A stretch of DNA of 6,552 bases from Hyphomicrobiaceae bacterium (GTDB lineage Bacteria; Pseudomonadota; Alphaproteobacteria; Rhizobiales; HXMU1428-3): the NCBI GenBank assembly GCA_028285025.1, contig JANQQH010000247.1, forward strand, positions 1 through 6,552, written 5' to 3'. The notes below the pieces were generated by a model. The model saw nothing but the letters and a program-made list of their open reading frames with translations. It was not told the DNA's origin and made no database searches. The position numbers were made by a program, and so were the translations under genes. This document shows, one piece after another, positions 1 through 6,128 of this stretch; the first letter of the stretch is position 1; every line of letters starts with the position of its first letter.

Positions 1-1
1 C

Positions 2-625
2 GCCGGCAAGTCTTGCCTCACCCGCGTTCTATCCGGCATTTGGCCACCCTTGAGCGGCACCGTGCGCCTTGATGGTGCAGCGCTCGATCAATGGCACCCA
101 GACCAGCTTGGCCCAGCCATCGGCTACCTGCCCCAATCAGTGGAGCTGCTCTCAGGCACCATCAAAGACAACATTGCCCGGTTTACCAAAGAGCCCGACC
201 CTGAAAAAATTATAGAAGCTGCCAAACAGGCCAATGTGCACAATCTGGTCCTATCCTTTACAGATGGCTATGACACATTCATTGGCGATGGCGGTGAAAA
301 ACTCTCTGGCGGGCAAAAACAACGCATTGGCTTGGCCCGAGCTCTTTACAACGACCCACGCTTTGTCATTCTTGATGAGCCCAATGCCAATCTGGATGCA
401 GAAGGGGAAGAAGCACTGACCTTTGCCATCAACAAGGCCAAAAACAATGGCCAAACCGTGATTTTGGTCGCCCATCGCCCCAGCGCTCTGAAAGCATGTG
501 ACAAAGTTTTATTTATCAGAGATGGCCGCCAACTGGCCTTTGGCCCACGTGATGAAGTGCTACAAAAAATCTTAAAGTCTCCGGCTGAACAAGAAGCCCA
601 ATCTGCCGAACCTCAAACCGCTTAA
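2..625 (+). CDS. Type I secretion system permease/ATPase (PrtD type), 3' part only
   Basis: This is the C-terminal part of the ATPase domain of an ABC exporter that powers protein secretion from cytoplasm to outside through a type I system. The reading frame is open to the left edge. The first visible residues, AGKS, are the end of the Walker A motif. Then come the Q-loop (YLPQ), the signature LSGGQ (302-316), Walker B FVILDEP (from 362), the D-loop NLD and the switch histidine in AHRPSA (His codon 473-475). The wording DEPNANLDAEGEEAL and the ending DGRQLAFGPRDEVL are typical of the PrtD/LapB/HasD group rather than HlyB or lipid exporters. Family members are usually about 550-600 residues, so I infer that the membrane domain and about 350 residues lie upstream. 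The TTG at 50 is internal and is not the start. The adaptor gene follows after 26 nt, consistent with one operon. Confidence 0.93.
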   Translation, partial: AGKSCLTRVLSGIWPPLSGTVRLDGAALDQWHPDQLGPAIGYLPQSVELLSGTIKDNIARFTKEPDPEKIIEAAKQANVHNLVLSFTDGYDTFIGDGGEKLSGGQKQRIGLARALYNDPRFVILDEPNANLDAEGEEALTFAINKAKNNGQTVILVAHRPSALKACDKVLFIRDGRQLAFGPRDEVLQKILKSPAEQEAQSAEPQTA

Positions 626-638
626 ACCTAAAAAACAA

Positions 639-650
639 AAGTTTAAACTT
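639..650. repeat. 12-bp perfect palindrome just before the adaptor start codon
   Basis: AAGTTTAAACTT is its own reverse complement and ends one base before the ATG at 652, where a ribosome binding site would normally lie. It is AT-rich and short, so it may be chance. It could form a weak structure or be a protein site in the prtD-prtE gap. Confidence 0.35.
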
Positions 651-651
651 C

Positions 652-1974
652 ATGAACGAAACACCCACCAGCCCCCAAAAGTCTCCTCAAAAAGCCATTA
701 AAAGCTACCAACGCTTTGGCTTTTTTGTTTTGCTGCTCCTTATCGGCGGCATTGGCGGCTGGTCGGTTTTTGCCTCCCTACAAGGCGCCGTCATCGCGCC
801 AGCACAAATCACGGTTAAAGCCAACCTGAAAATGGTGCAACACCTTGAAGGCGGCATCGTCTCTGAAATTTTGGTGGAAGAAGGTCAATCCGTCAAAAAA
901 GGCGATCCTTTGCTCCGGTTAGACAAAACCAAGGACGCTGCCAACCTTGCCGCCTTAGATTCCAATTTAAATGAACTGATGGCCAGCCATGCCCGCCTCA
1001 TTTCTGAGCGCGATAAAACCCCAGCAATCAGTTATGACAAATCATTATTGGAAAAAGCCAAAACCAATCCAGACATTGCCCAGATTCTAAAAGGGCAAGA
1101 AAACCTAAAAGCGGCCCGCAAAGCCACTCTTGATGGCCAAACCACCCAGCTTAACCAAAGAACCAAACAACTCCATGAAGTGGTCAAAGGATTAGAAGCT
1201 CAAATCCAATCCAAAAACCGCCAGCTAGAACTGATCAACAAAGAAATTATCGATCTAAGCACCTTGAAAGAAAAAGGCCTCGTGCCCCAAAACCGGCTGT
1301 TAGCGCTCGAGCGCGAACAAGCCCGCCTGCAAGGCGAATTAGGTGAGCTAACCTCCAACACAGCGCGCACCAAGGTACAAATAGGCGAGACAGAAATTCA
1401 AATCCTGCAAATTCAAAAAGAGGCTTTATCCGCCGTTCTCACAGAATTGAGAGAAACCACCACCCGCATCAACCAACTCAAAGAACAGCGCACCGCTTTA
1501 GCAGACAAATTAAAACGCATGGACATCATCGCCCCTAAATCTGGCACCGTACACAAATTGGCTGTGCACACCATTGGCGGCGTTGTTGCCCCGGGTGATC
1601 CTGTTTTGATGATTGTGCCTGAAAAAGCCAACTTGATTTTCGCCGCCCGCGTCGACCCGGCAGATATTGACCAAGTGTTTAAAGGCCAAAAAGCCAATGT
1701 ACGCCTCAGCGCGTTTGATCAAAGAACCACCCCAGAGGTCAATGGCCTGGTCTCACTTGTCTCTGGTGATGCCACCCAAGACCAACCCAACACCCCGCCC
1801 TATTACAAAGTTCACATAGAGCTACCCCAAGGCGAGCGCGAGCGCATAAAAGACAAAGAACTGGTCCCCGGCATGAACGTAGAAGTCTTCATCCAAACCA
1901 AAAGTCGTCCGGTTTTTGAATATCTACTACAACCGCTAACTGACCAAATCCGCCGCGCCATGCGCGAACCATAA
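652..1974 (+). CDS. HlyD/PrtE-family type I secretion periplasmic adaptor subunit
   Basis: This 440-residue membrane-fusion protein would link the inner-membrane ABC exporter to an outer-membrane TolC-like channel. Visible parts, in order: a short cytoplasmic N-terminus; one membrane helix at about residues 22-42; the first lipoyl half-motif around 62-91 (HLEGGIVSEILVEEGQSVKKG); a long, Gln/Lys/Glu-rich alpha-helical coiled coil at about 95-285; the second lipoyl half at 292-323 (APKSGTVHKL, then GGVVAPGDPVLMIVP); and a beta-barrel region with the family motif PGMNVEVFIQT near 406. It ends with LLQPLTDQIRRAMREP, a tail typical of the PrtE/HlyD group. Length is normal for the family. The ATG at 652 gives the standard N-terminus, but I see no good Shine-Dalgarno sequence before it. 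Translation may depend on coupling to the upstream ATPase gene. No TolC-like gene follows, so the channel is probably encoded elsewhere. Confidence 0.95.
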   Translation: MNETPTSPQKSPQKAIKSYQRFGFFVLLLLIGGIGGWSVFASLQGAVIAPAQITVKANLKMVQHLEGGIVSEILVEEGQSVKKGDPLLRLDKTKDAANLAALDSNLNELMASHARLISERDKTPAISYDKSLLEKAKTNPDIAQILKGQENLKAARKATLDGQTTQLNQRTKQLHEVVKGLEAQIQSKNRQLELINKEIIDLSTLKEKGLVPQNRLLALEREQARLQGELGELTSNTARTKVQIGETEIQILQIQKEALSAVLTELRETTTRINQLKEQRTALADKLKRMDIIAPKSGTVHKLAVHTIGGVVAPGDPVLMIVPEKANLIFAARVDPADIDQVFKGQKANVRLSAFDQRTTPEVNGLVSLVSGDATQDQPNTPPYYKVHIELPQGERERIKDKELVPGMNVEVFIQTKSRPVFEYLLQPLTDQIRRAMREP

Positions 1975-1994
1975 ACACAACAGGGCCTTGAGAA

Positions 1995-2119
1995 GTGCCT
2001 TAACTTCCATGGTGGGATTTTTGCATTTTTAGACCCCTTGTCAAGGGGTTCACCTTGCGCTCTGCGCCCTTGACAAGGGGTCTAAAAATGCCAAAGTCTT
2101 ATCATGGAAATTAAGGCAC
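1995..2119. repeat. 125-bp palindromic element, copy 1 (between prtE-like gene and glyS)
   Basis: This is a long inverted repeat with arms of about 52 nt. The outer boxes are GTGCCTTA (1995-2002) and TAAGGCAC (2112-2119). Another 25 nt of each arm next to the centre are fully complementary, including CTTGTCAAGG (2037-2046) against CCTTGACAAG (2068-2077). Between them is a mismatched zone around 2012-2022. The apex is GCGC-TCT-GCGC (2057-2067), with a one-sided 10-nt bulge at 2047-2056. It starts 20 nt after the adaptor stop and ends 21 nt before the glyS stop (genes convergent). Neither strand carries a T-run after the stem, so it is not a standard intrinsic terminator, although it could still stall transcription or protect 3' ends. 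A related copy lies at 4727-4850. Class of repeat not recognised. Confidence 0.9.
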
Positions 2120-2129
2120 GGCCTGACAC

Positions 2130-2142
2130 AATCTAAAAGATT
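2130..2142 (-). other. Small hairpin across the glyS stop codon
   Basis: AATCT (2130-2134) and AGATT (2138-2142) can pair around a 3-nt loop and overlap the TAA stop of glyS. The stem is short and AT-rich. It lies immediately before palindromic element copy 1 in the glyS transcript and may be chance. Confidence 0.25.
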
Positions 2143-4177
2143 AGCCTTCGATTTTTCGAAAATCAGCAACTTCCAATGAAAGCGCCCGCATGGCCGCCAA
2201 TAGCTCCAACCGGTTTTTGCGCAAAGCGGTATCTTCATCATTCACAATTACGGACTCAAAAAATGCATCCACTGGTTGGCGTAATTTTGCAATCTCACCC
2301 ATGGCGCCAGCAAAGTCTTCCCGCTTCACATGTTTGGCAACCGCTTTGCGGCACCCTTCAATGGCTGTATTTAAAGATTTTTCCGGCAATCCTTTTAGCA
2401 ACGCTTTATTAACGTCGCCCTCATAACGGGTTTTATCTTTGCCCTCTTCAATACGCAAAATATTCTGCCCGCGCTTAACACCAGCAAGCAAAGAAGCCCC
2501 ATCTTCGCTCCTGAGAAAGTCTGAAAGCGCCTCAACCCGTTTCACAATCATCAAAAGATCATCCTGCCCGCCAAGAGAGAACACCGCATCAATCAAATCA
2601 TGACGTGCGCCCTGATCGCGCAAATAAACTTTCAAACGATCTGCAAAGAAAGAAAGCAGATCACCACTGTCTTTAAAGTCAGGGCAGGCTTTGTCAAAAA
2701 GGTCAGTTAAAGAAAGACGTAAATTATTCTCCAACACCAAACGGATCACACCTAATGCGGCCCGGCGCAAAGCAAATGGGTCTTTCGAGCCGGTCGGCTT
2801 TTCATCAATCGTCCAAAAAGAAGTGAGCAGCTCAATCTTTTCTGCCAACGCCACAGCAAGAGACACCGGCTCTGTTGGCACCTCATCTGAAGGCCCTTGC
2901 GGCTTATAATGGGCGGCAATGGCATTGGCAATCGCTTCGGGCTTACCTTGAGCCAAAGCCAAATAGCGCCCAGCAATCCCTTGCATATCAGGCGATTCAT
3001 AAACGGTCTCAGAAACCAAATCAGCCTTTGCCAATCTAGCCGCTTGTTGTGCTTGGCCCTTTTCAGCCCCCACTAGCGCGGCAATCACCCCGCTAAGGGC
3101 CTCCAATCGCTCAACCCGCTCAGCAACAGTGCCCAACTTGGCGTGAAACACAATCTCTCTTAAACGTGGCAACAACTCTTCCAACGGCGTTTTCAGGTCA
3201 TTATCCCAAAAGAACTTGGCATCAGACAACCGCGCCCGGATCACCCGCTCATTGCCAGCAATGATCGCGGCGCCATCATCTTCAGCTTCCATATTGGAGA
3301 CAAGCACAAACCGATTGGTCAGCTTGCCCCCCCGTTTTAAAGAAAAACATTTCTGATGCGTTTTCATCGCTGACATAAGAACGTCAGGCGGCACATCAAG
3401 AAATTCCTTATCAAAACTGCCCATAAGCACCACAGGCCATTCCACCAGCCCGGCCACTTCTTTTAACAAGCCTTCATCTTCCACCAAGGTTAGTTTGCGT
3501 TTGCGCGCCAAAGCTTTGGCATCATTTAAAATTTTCTCCGCTCGTTGATCTGGGGCAAGCACGACAAACTTATCAAGGAGCTTTTCTTGATACTCCTCAA
3601 AAGATTTCACTTTAAACGGTTTGCCGCCTAAAAACCGATGCCCTTGAGTGGCGCGCCCCACTGGCACCCCATCAACCATAAACTTGACCGCTTTGCCATT
3701 AAACACACATAAAATTGAATGCAAAGGCCGCACCCATTTTAACCGTCCGCTGCCCCAGCGCATGGCTTTTGGCCAAGGGAAATTGCGCACCACATTGGTC
3801 ACGACGTTCATTAAAATATGCCGCGTTTGCTGGCCTTCCCGGTCAATCACCGCCACATAAAATTGGCCCTTTTTATCGTCATGAATTTCACATTCCTCGA
3901 GCGTCAACCCAGTAGAGCGCAAAAACCCTTCTAACGCTTTTTCCGGCGCATCCACCCGCGGCCCCTTGCGCTCTTCACGCACATCAGACGATTTGGACGG
4001 CACCCCCTCAATCACCAGGCTTAAACGGCGCGGCGTTGAATAAGAGCGCACCCTTGCAAAGCTCAAACCTGCCTCACTCAGCCCAGCAGTGACCAGCCGC
4101 ACCAAATCCTCTTGCGCGCGCTTTTGCATACGCGATGGGATCTCTTCACAAAACAATTCAAGCAACAATTCAGACAT
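2141..4177 (-). CDS. glyS: Glycyl-tRNA synthetase beta subunit
   Basis: This 678-residue beta subunit belongs to the bacterial alpha2beta2 glycyl-tRNA synthetase, which charges tRNA-Gly in the cytoplasm. The beta subunit mainly recognises and binds the tRNA; the alpha subunit (GlyQ, encoded at 4867-5805) holds the catalytic core. Recognisable family stretches are the N-terminus [26 protein letters not shown] (133-142), VEWPVV (245-250), [10 protein letters not shown] (271-280), [16 protein letters not shown] (390-405) and [20 protein letters not shown] (461-480). The C-terminal anticodon-binding region ends in [27 protein letters not shown]. Length is normal and I see no frameshift. The ATG at 4177 is preceded by AAGGG about 11 nt upstream, an acceptable but somewhat distant ribosome site. 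It lies downstream of glyQ and the small membrane-protein gene on the same strand, but a probable terminator intervenes. Confidence 0.98.
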   Translation of the reverse strand: MSELLLELFCEEIPSRMQKRAQEDLVRLVTAGLSEAGLSFARVRSYSTPRRLSLVIEGVPSKSSDVREERKGPRVDAPEKALEGFLRSTGLTLEECEIHDDKKGQFYVAVIDREGQQTRHILMNVVTNVVRNFPWPKAMRWGSGRLKWVRPLHSILCVFNGKAVKFMVDGVPVGRATQGHRFLGGKPFKVKSFEEYQEKLLDKFVVLAPDQRAEKILNDAKALARKRKLTLVEDEGLLKEVAGLVEWPVVLMGSFDKEFLDVPPDVLMSAMKTHQKCFSLKRGGKLTNRFVLVSNMEAEDDGAAIIAGNERVIRARLSDAKFFWDNDLKTPLEELLPRLREIVFHAKLGTVAERVERLEALSGVIAALVGAEKGQAQQAARLAKADLVSETVYESPDMQGIAGRYLALAQGKPEAIANAIAAHYKPQGPSDEVPTEPVSLAVALAEKIELLTSFWTIDEKPTGSKDPFALRRAALGVIRLVLENNLRLSLTDLFDKACPDFKDSGDLLSFFADRLKVYLRDQGARHDLIDAVFSLGGQDDLLMIVKRVEALSDFLRSEDGASLLAGVKRGQNILRIEEGKDKTRYEGDVNKALLKGLPEKSLNTAIEGCRKAVAKHVKREDFAGAMGEIAKLRQPVDAFFESVIVNDEDTALRKNRLELLAAMRALSLEVADFRKIEG

Positions 4178-4198
4178 ATCTGTTCAAACCCTTAAAGC

Positions 4199-4228
4199 GT
4201 GTCTCCCAAAAGTGGACACCAGTTTTGG
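4199..4228 (-). other. Double dyad motif upstream of glyS (possible dispersed or regulatory sequence)
   Basis: Two overlapping inverted repeats lie about 22-51 nt before the glyS start: GTGTC (4199-4203) with GACAC (4215-4219), and CCAAAA (4206-4211) with TTTTGG (4223-4228). Read on the minus strand it contains GGTGTCCACTTTTGGGAGAC. From memory this resembles short degenerate palindromic sequences seen in many intergenic regions of Rhizobiales-type alphaproteobacteria; I cannot verify that here. It would lie in the glyS leader or promoter region. Confidence 0.4.
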
Positions 4229-4280
4229 AAATAGCGCGGATGCTGGTGGGCATACTAAAGCGCAAGAAAAAAGACTCGCT

Positions 4281-4335
4281 AAAATAAAAAACTTTTGAGC
4301 ATTCCATCAATTCCTATTAAAAAAATGCTCAAAAG
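4281..4335 (-). terminator. Probable intrinsic terminator after the small membrane-protein gene
   Basis: Read on the minus strand, CTTTTGAGCATT's complement pair forms a perfect 12-bp stem (arms 4324-4335 and 4292-4303) around a 20-nt loop. It is followed at once by TTTTTTATTTT (4291 down to 4281). The stem is only moderately GC-rich and the loop is long, so efficiency is uncertain. The TGA stop of the membrane-protein gene (4329-4331) lies inside the first arm, so a ribosome reaching the stop would cover the hairpin. The plus strand has no T-run after the stem. Confidence 0.7.
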
Positions 4336-4697
4336 GCTTTCCCCCACATCACGGCCTGTGAAACACCGTTGAAAACACCATCAGCGCCGAAATAAAAATA
4401 AGCCGCCCCGGCCAACAACCCGCCAATAAACGCCATCAACAAAAACAAAGGCCAGGCAATTTCAATCAACCAACCGATTAAAAACCAAAAGGCTGCACAC
4501 AAAAACACAAACAACAAACCAAGCGCTATGACAAAGGCAACATGCATTGTGGCAACCGGCCCGACAGCCAAACCATTGAAATAAGCATAGCCTGCTACAA
4601 ACCCACCAAACAAAATGCCAAGCAATGTCATAACTCCAGAAAAAACGCCCGGCTCAGGCAAATCATCAAACACCCATAAATCTTGACTCTCACTCAT
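4329..4697 (-). CDS. Small integral membrane protein of unknown function, between glyQ and glyS
   Basis: This is a 122-residue hydrophobic protein whose family I do not recognise. A short acidic N-terminus (MSESQDLWVFDDLPEPG) is followed by three or four predicted membrane segments at roughly residues 19-41, 50-77 (long, possibly two with a turn) and 80-103. They are rich in Gly, Ala and Phe, including GGFVAGYAYF and GGLLAGAAYFYFG, which look like an internal echo. No catalytic or metal-binding motif is evident. I chose the ATG at 4697 because GGGAG lies about 10 nt upstream on the coding strand. The ATG 45 nt further upstream (4742) lies inside the palindromic element and would only add repeat-derived residues. 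The coding pattern, the ribosome site and the terminator at its end support a real gene. Nothing here shows a link to tRNA charging beyond its position. Confidence 0.75.
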   Translation of the reverse strand: MSESQDLWVFDDLPEPGVFSGVMTLLGILFGGFVAGYAYFNGLAVGPVATMHVAFVIALGLLFVFLCAAFWFLIGWLIEIAWPLFLLMAFIGGLLAGAAYFYFGADGVFNGVSQAVMWGKAF

Positions 4698-4726
4698 ATT
4701 TTCTTTCTCCCAACACAGTCCAGACC

Positions 4727-4850
4727 GTGCCTTACATCTCATGGTGAGAAGTTTGCATATTAGATCTGCTTGTCAAGGATTCCACTTGCGCTTCGCGTCC
4801 TTGACAAGCAGATCTAATATGCAAAAATCTAACCATGAGATGTAAGGCAC
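4727..4850. repeat. 124-bp palindromic element, copy 2 (between glyQ and the membrane-protein gene)
   Basis: This inverted repeat has arms of about 53 nt and only three mismatches. The outer 19 nt of each arm are fully complementary (beginning GTGCCTTACATCTCATGGT), as are the inner 28 nt, which include the CTTGTCAAGG box (4769-4778) and its partner CCTTGACAAG (4799-4808). The apex can pair as GCGC-TTC-GCGT (4788-4798, one G-T pair at its base), with a one-sided 9-nt bulge at 4779-4787. It begins 16 nt after the glyQ stop in the glyQ transcript. No T-run follows on either strand. It shares framework boxes and layout with the element at 1995-2119, while the paired sequence between the boxes differs. 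No clear target-site duplication flanks it. Confidence 0.92.
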
Positions 4851-4866
4851 TTTGTGGCACTTAACT

Positions 4867-5805
4867 TTAGCCCAAGCCTCCCGCTTGTGTATCAAGCCAC
4901 GCCGCACAACACGCCTTTGCGAGTTCTCTGACCCGCAAAATATAAGCTTGCCGCTCTGTCACAGAAATCACCCCGCGCGCATCAAGCAGATTAAACAAAT
5001 GGCTGGCCTTAATGCATTGATCATAAGCGGGTAACACACAGCCATGGCCACCATCCGCACTCTTGCCAGCCCCTTGCTCTAACAAAGCCCGACATTCATT
5101 GGCAGCATCTTCAAAGTGGGCAAACAACATCTTGGTGTCGGCATATTCAAAATTATAGCGCGAATATTCCTGCTCAGCCTGCAAGAACACATCGCCATAA
5201 CAAACCTTATCATCCCCCTCACCCCCATTAAAGTTCAGCTCATACACATTGTCCACACCCTGGCAATACATCGCCAACCGCTCCAGCCCATAGGTCAGCT
5301 CACCCATCACAGGTGAACAATCAAACCCACCCACCTGCTGAAAATAGGTAAACTGGGACACTTCCATGCCATCACACCAAACTTCCCAACCCAGCCCCCA
5401 AGCGCCAAGCGTCGGGCTTTCCCAATCATCTTCAACAAAGCGAATGTCATGTGCAAGCTCGTCGATGCCAATGGCAGCTAAGCTTTCTAAATACAAATCT
5501 TGAATATCAAGTGGGGAAGGTTTGAGCACAACTTGGAACTGATAATAATGCTGCAACCGGTTTGGGTTTTCACCATAGCGCCCATCTGTTGGCCGACGAG
5601 ACGGTTGCACATACGCCGCCTTCCATGGGGCTGGCCCCAGCGCGCGCAGCACCGTTGCAGGGTGAAATGTACCTGCTCCCACCTCAACATCATAGGGTTG
5701 CAAAACCACACAGCCTTTATTGGCCCAATAAAGCTGCAAAGTTAAAATCAGATCTTGGAAACTTTCTTTAGGACGCAATGCGTTTTTGGTGTTTTTTAAA
5801 GTCAT
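4867..5805 (-). CDS. glyQ: Glycyl-tRNA synthetase alpha subunit
   Basis: This is the catalytic alpha subunit of the alpha2beta2 glycyl-tRNA synthetase (class II aminoacyl-tRNA synthetase; ATP + glycine + tRNA-Gly). From the chosen start it has 312 residues, normal for alphaproteobacterial GlyQ. Diagnostic stretches are [20 protein letters not shown] near the N-terminus, [43 protein letters not shown] (class II motif 2 region), [53 protein letters not shown] and [20 protein letters not shown] (motif 3 region). The start at 5805 gives the usual short N-terminus before the SFQ block; GAAGGGGA lies upstream, though about 13 nt away. An in-frame ATG at 5853 would add 16 residues ([12 protein letters not shown]...) unlike the family. 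The protein pairs with GlyS, encoded further along the same strand; palindromic element copy 2 follows its stop. Confidence 0.97.
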   Translation of the reverse strand: MTLKNTKNALRPKESFQDLILTLQLYWANKGCVVLQPYDVEVGAGTFHPATVLRALGPAPWKAAYVQPSRRPTDGRYGENPNRLQHYYQFQVVLKPSPLDIQDLYLESLAAIGIDELAHDIRFVEDDWESPTLGAWGLGWEVWCDGMEVSQFTYFQQVGGFDCSPVMGELTYGLERLAMYCQGVDNVYELNFNGGEGDDKVCYGDVFLQAEQEYSRYNFEYADTKMLFAHFEDAANECRALLEQGAGKSADGGHGCVLPAYDQCIKASHLFNLLDARGVISVTERQAYILRVRELAKACCAAWLDTQAGGLG

Positions 5806-6010
5806 ATAAAAAGCACAGTCCCCTTCAAATTTAGGGCCATAAAACGCCCCCATACCATCTTGAAAACCAATTGAATGAAAATCACGCGATAAAAAACATC
5901 TTTTAGACGAACAAGGTCTGTTTAGCCAGCAAGAATTTCAACTCCGATATAAATGCCTAAAACAATATCAAATGGTTAAAATAAAGCCCAGAACTGTTGC
6001 CAATTTACCC

Positions 6011-6039
6011 TTGGCTGATCGCCCGATCCCCCCTATTCT
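6011..6039 (+). promoter_or_regulatory. Candidate sigma-70-type promoter with a dyad in the spacer
   Basis: TTGGCT (6011-6016) and TATTCT (6034-6039) are separated by exactly 17 nt, each matching the sigma-70 consensus at four positions or so. The spacer contains GATCG-CC-CGATC (6017-6028), a 5-bp dyad that could be an operator. Transcription would begin near 6046, leaving a leader of about 80 nt before the ATG at 6129. This rests on pattern only. Confidence 0.4.
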
Positions 6040-6115
6040 ACTGCCATCAATAAAAAGACTTATACATCATATTTCTTTTATTTGACGTGCGTTGAACAAA
6101 TGTTGAGTGAACAGT

Positions 6116-6120
6116 GGGAG
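6116..6120 (+). promoter_or_regulatory. Ribosome binding site fixing the start of the GH19-like gene
   Basis: GGGAG lies 8 nt before the ATG at 6129, an ideal distance. The in-frame stop TGA at 6108-6110 excludes starts further upstream. This site favours 6129 over the internal ATG at 6204. Confidence 0.75.
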
Positions 6121-6128
6121 CCGTTGTG

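Larger units (their letters stand above)
5806..6128. other. Divergent intergenic region between glyQ and the GH19-like gene
   Basis: This 323-nt region has no convincing gene on either strand and must hold the promoters for glyQ (minus) and the exported hydrolase gene (plus). I see a candidate promoter for the plus-strand gene at 6011-6039, three TTGA boxes at about helical spacing (6082-6106) and a ribosome site at 6116-6120. For glyQ I found no promoter with good -35/-10 boxes and spacing. I also see no T-box or riboswitch-like architecture, though this was judged by eye only. The short frame starting at 6107 runs out of phase with the hydrolase gene and has no protein-like features. Confidence 0.6.

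Noticed and set aside
50..625. TTG at 50 as the start of a short stand-alone ATP-binding protein
   Set aside because: The frame is open to the window edge and upstream codons read AGKS..., the end of Walker A, so the gene simply begins outside the window.
2070..2075. TTGACA boxes in the palindromes (also 4801-4806 and on the opposite strand) as -35 promoter elements
   Set aside because: No -10 box occurs at 16-18 nt. In copy 2 TAATAT follows after only 8 nt. The box is part of the conserved paired stem.
1995..2119. Palindrome copy 1 as an ordinary bidirectional intrinsic terminator for the convergent genes
   Set aside because: The stem is far longer than needed, lacks a T-run on both sides, and has a related copy in a non-convergent position after glyQ.
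2050..2241. Short - strand frame at 2050-2241 as a gene
   Set aside because: It runs out of frame across the glyS 3' end into the palindrome and has no ribosome site or protein-like content.
4727..4850. The palindromes as insertion sequence remnants with target-site duplications
   Set aside because: No direct repeat directly abuts both ends of either element, and there is no transposase coding. A MITE-like origin is not excluded but is not shown.
5806..6128. T-box or glycine riboswitch leader in front of glyQ
   Set aside because: I could not see a specifier/antiterminator pair, a T-box-like sequence or tandem aptamer motifs by eye. A covariance-model search would be needed to exclude one formally.
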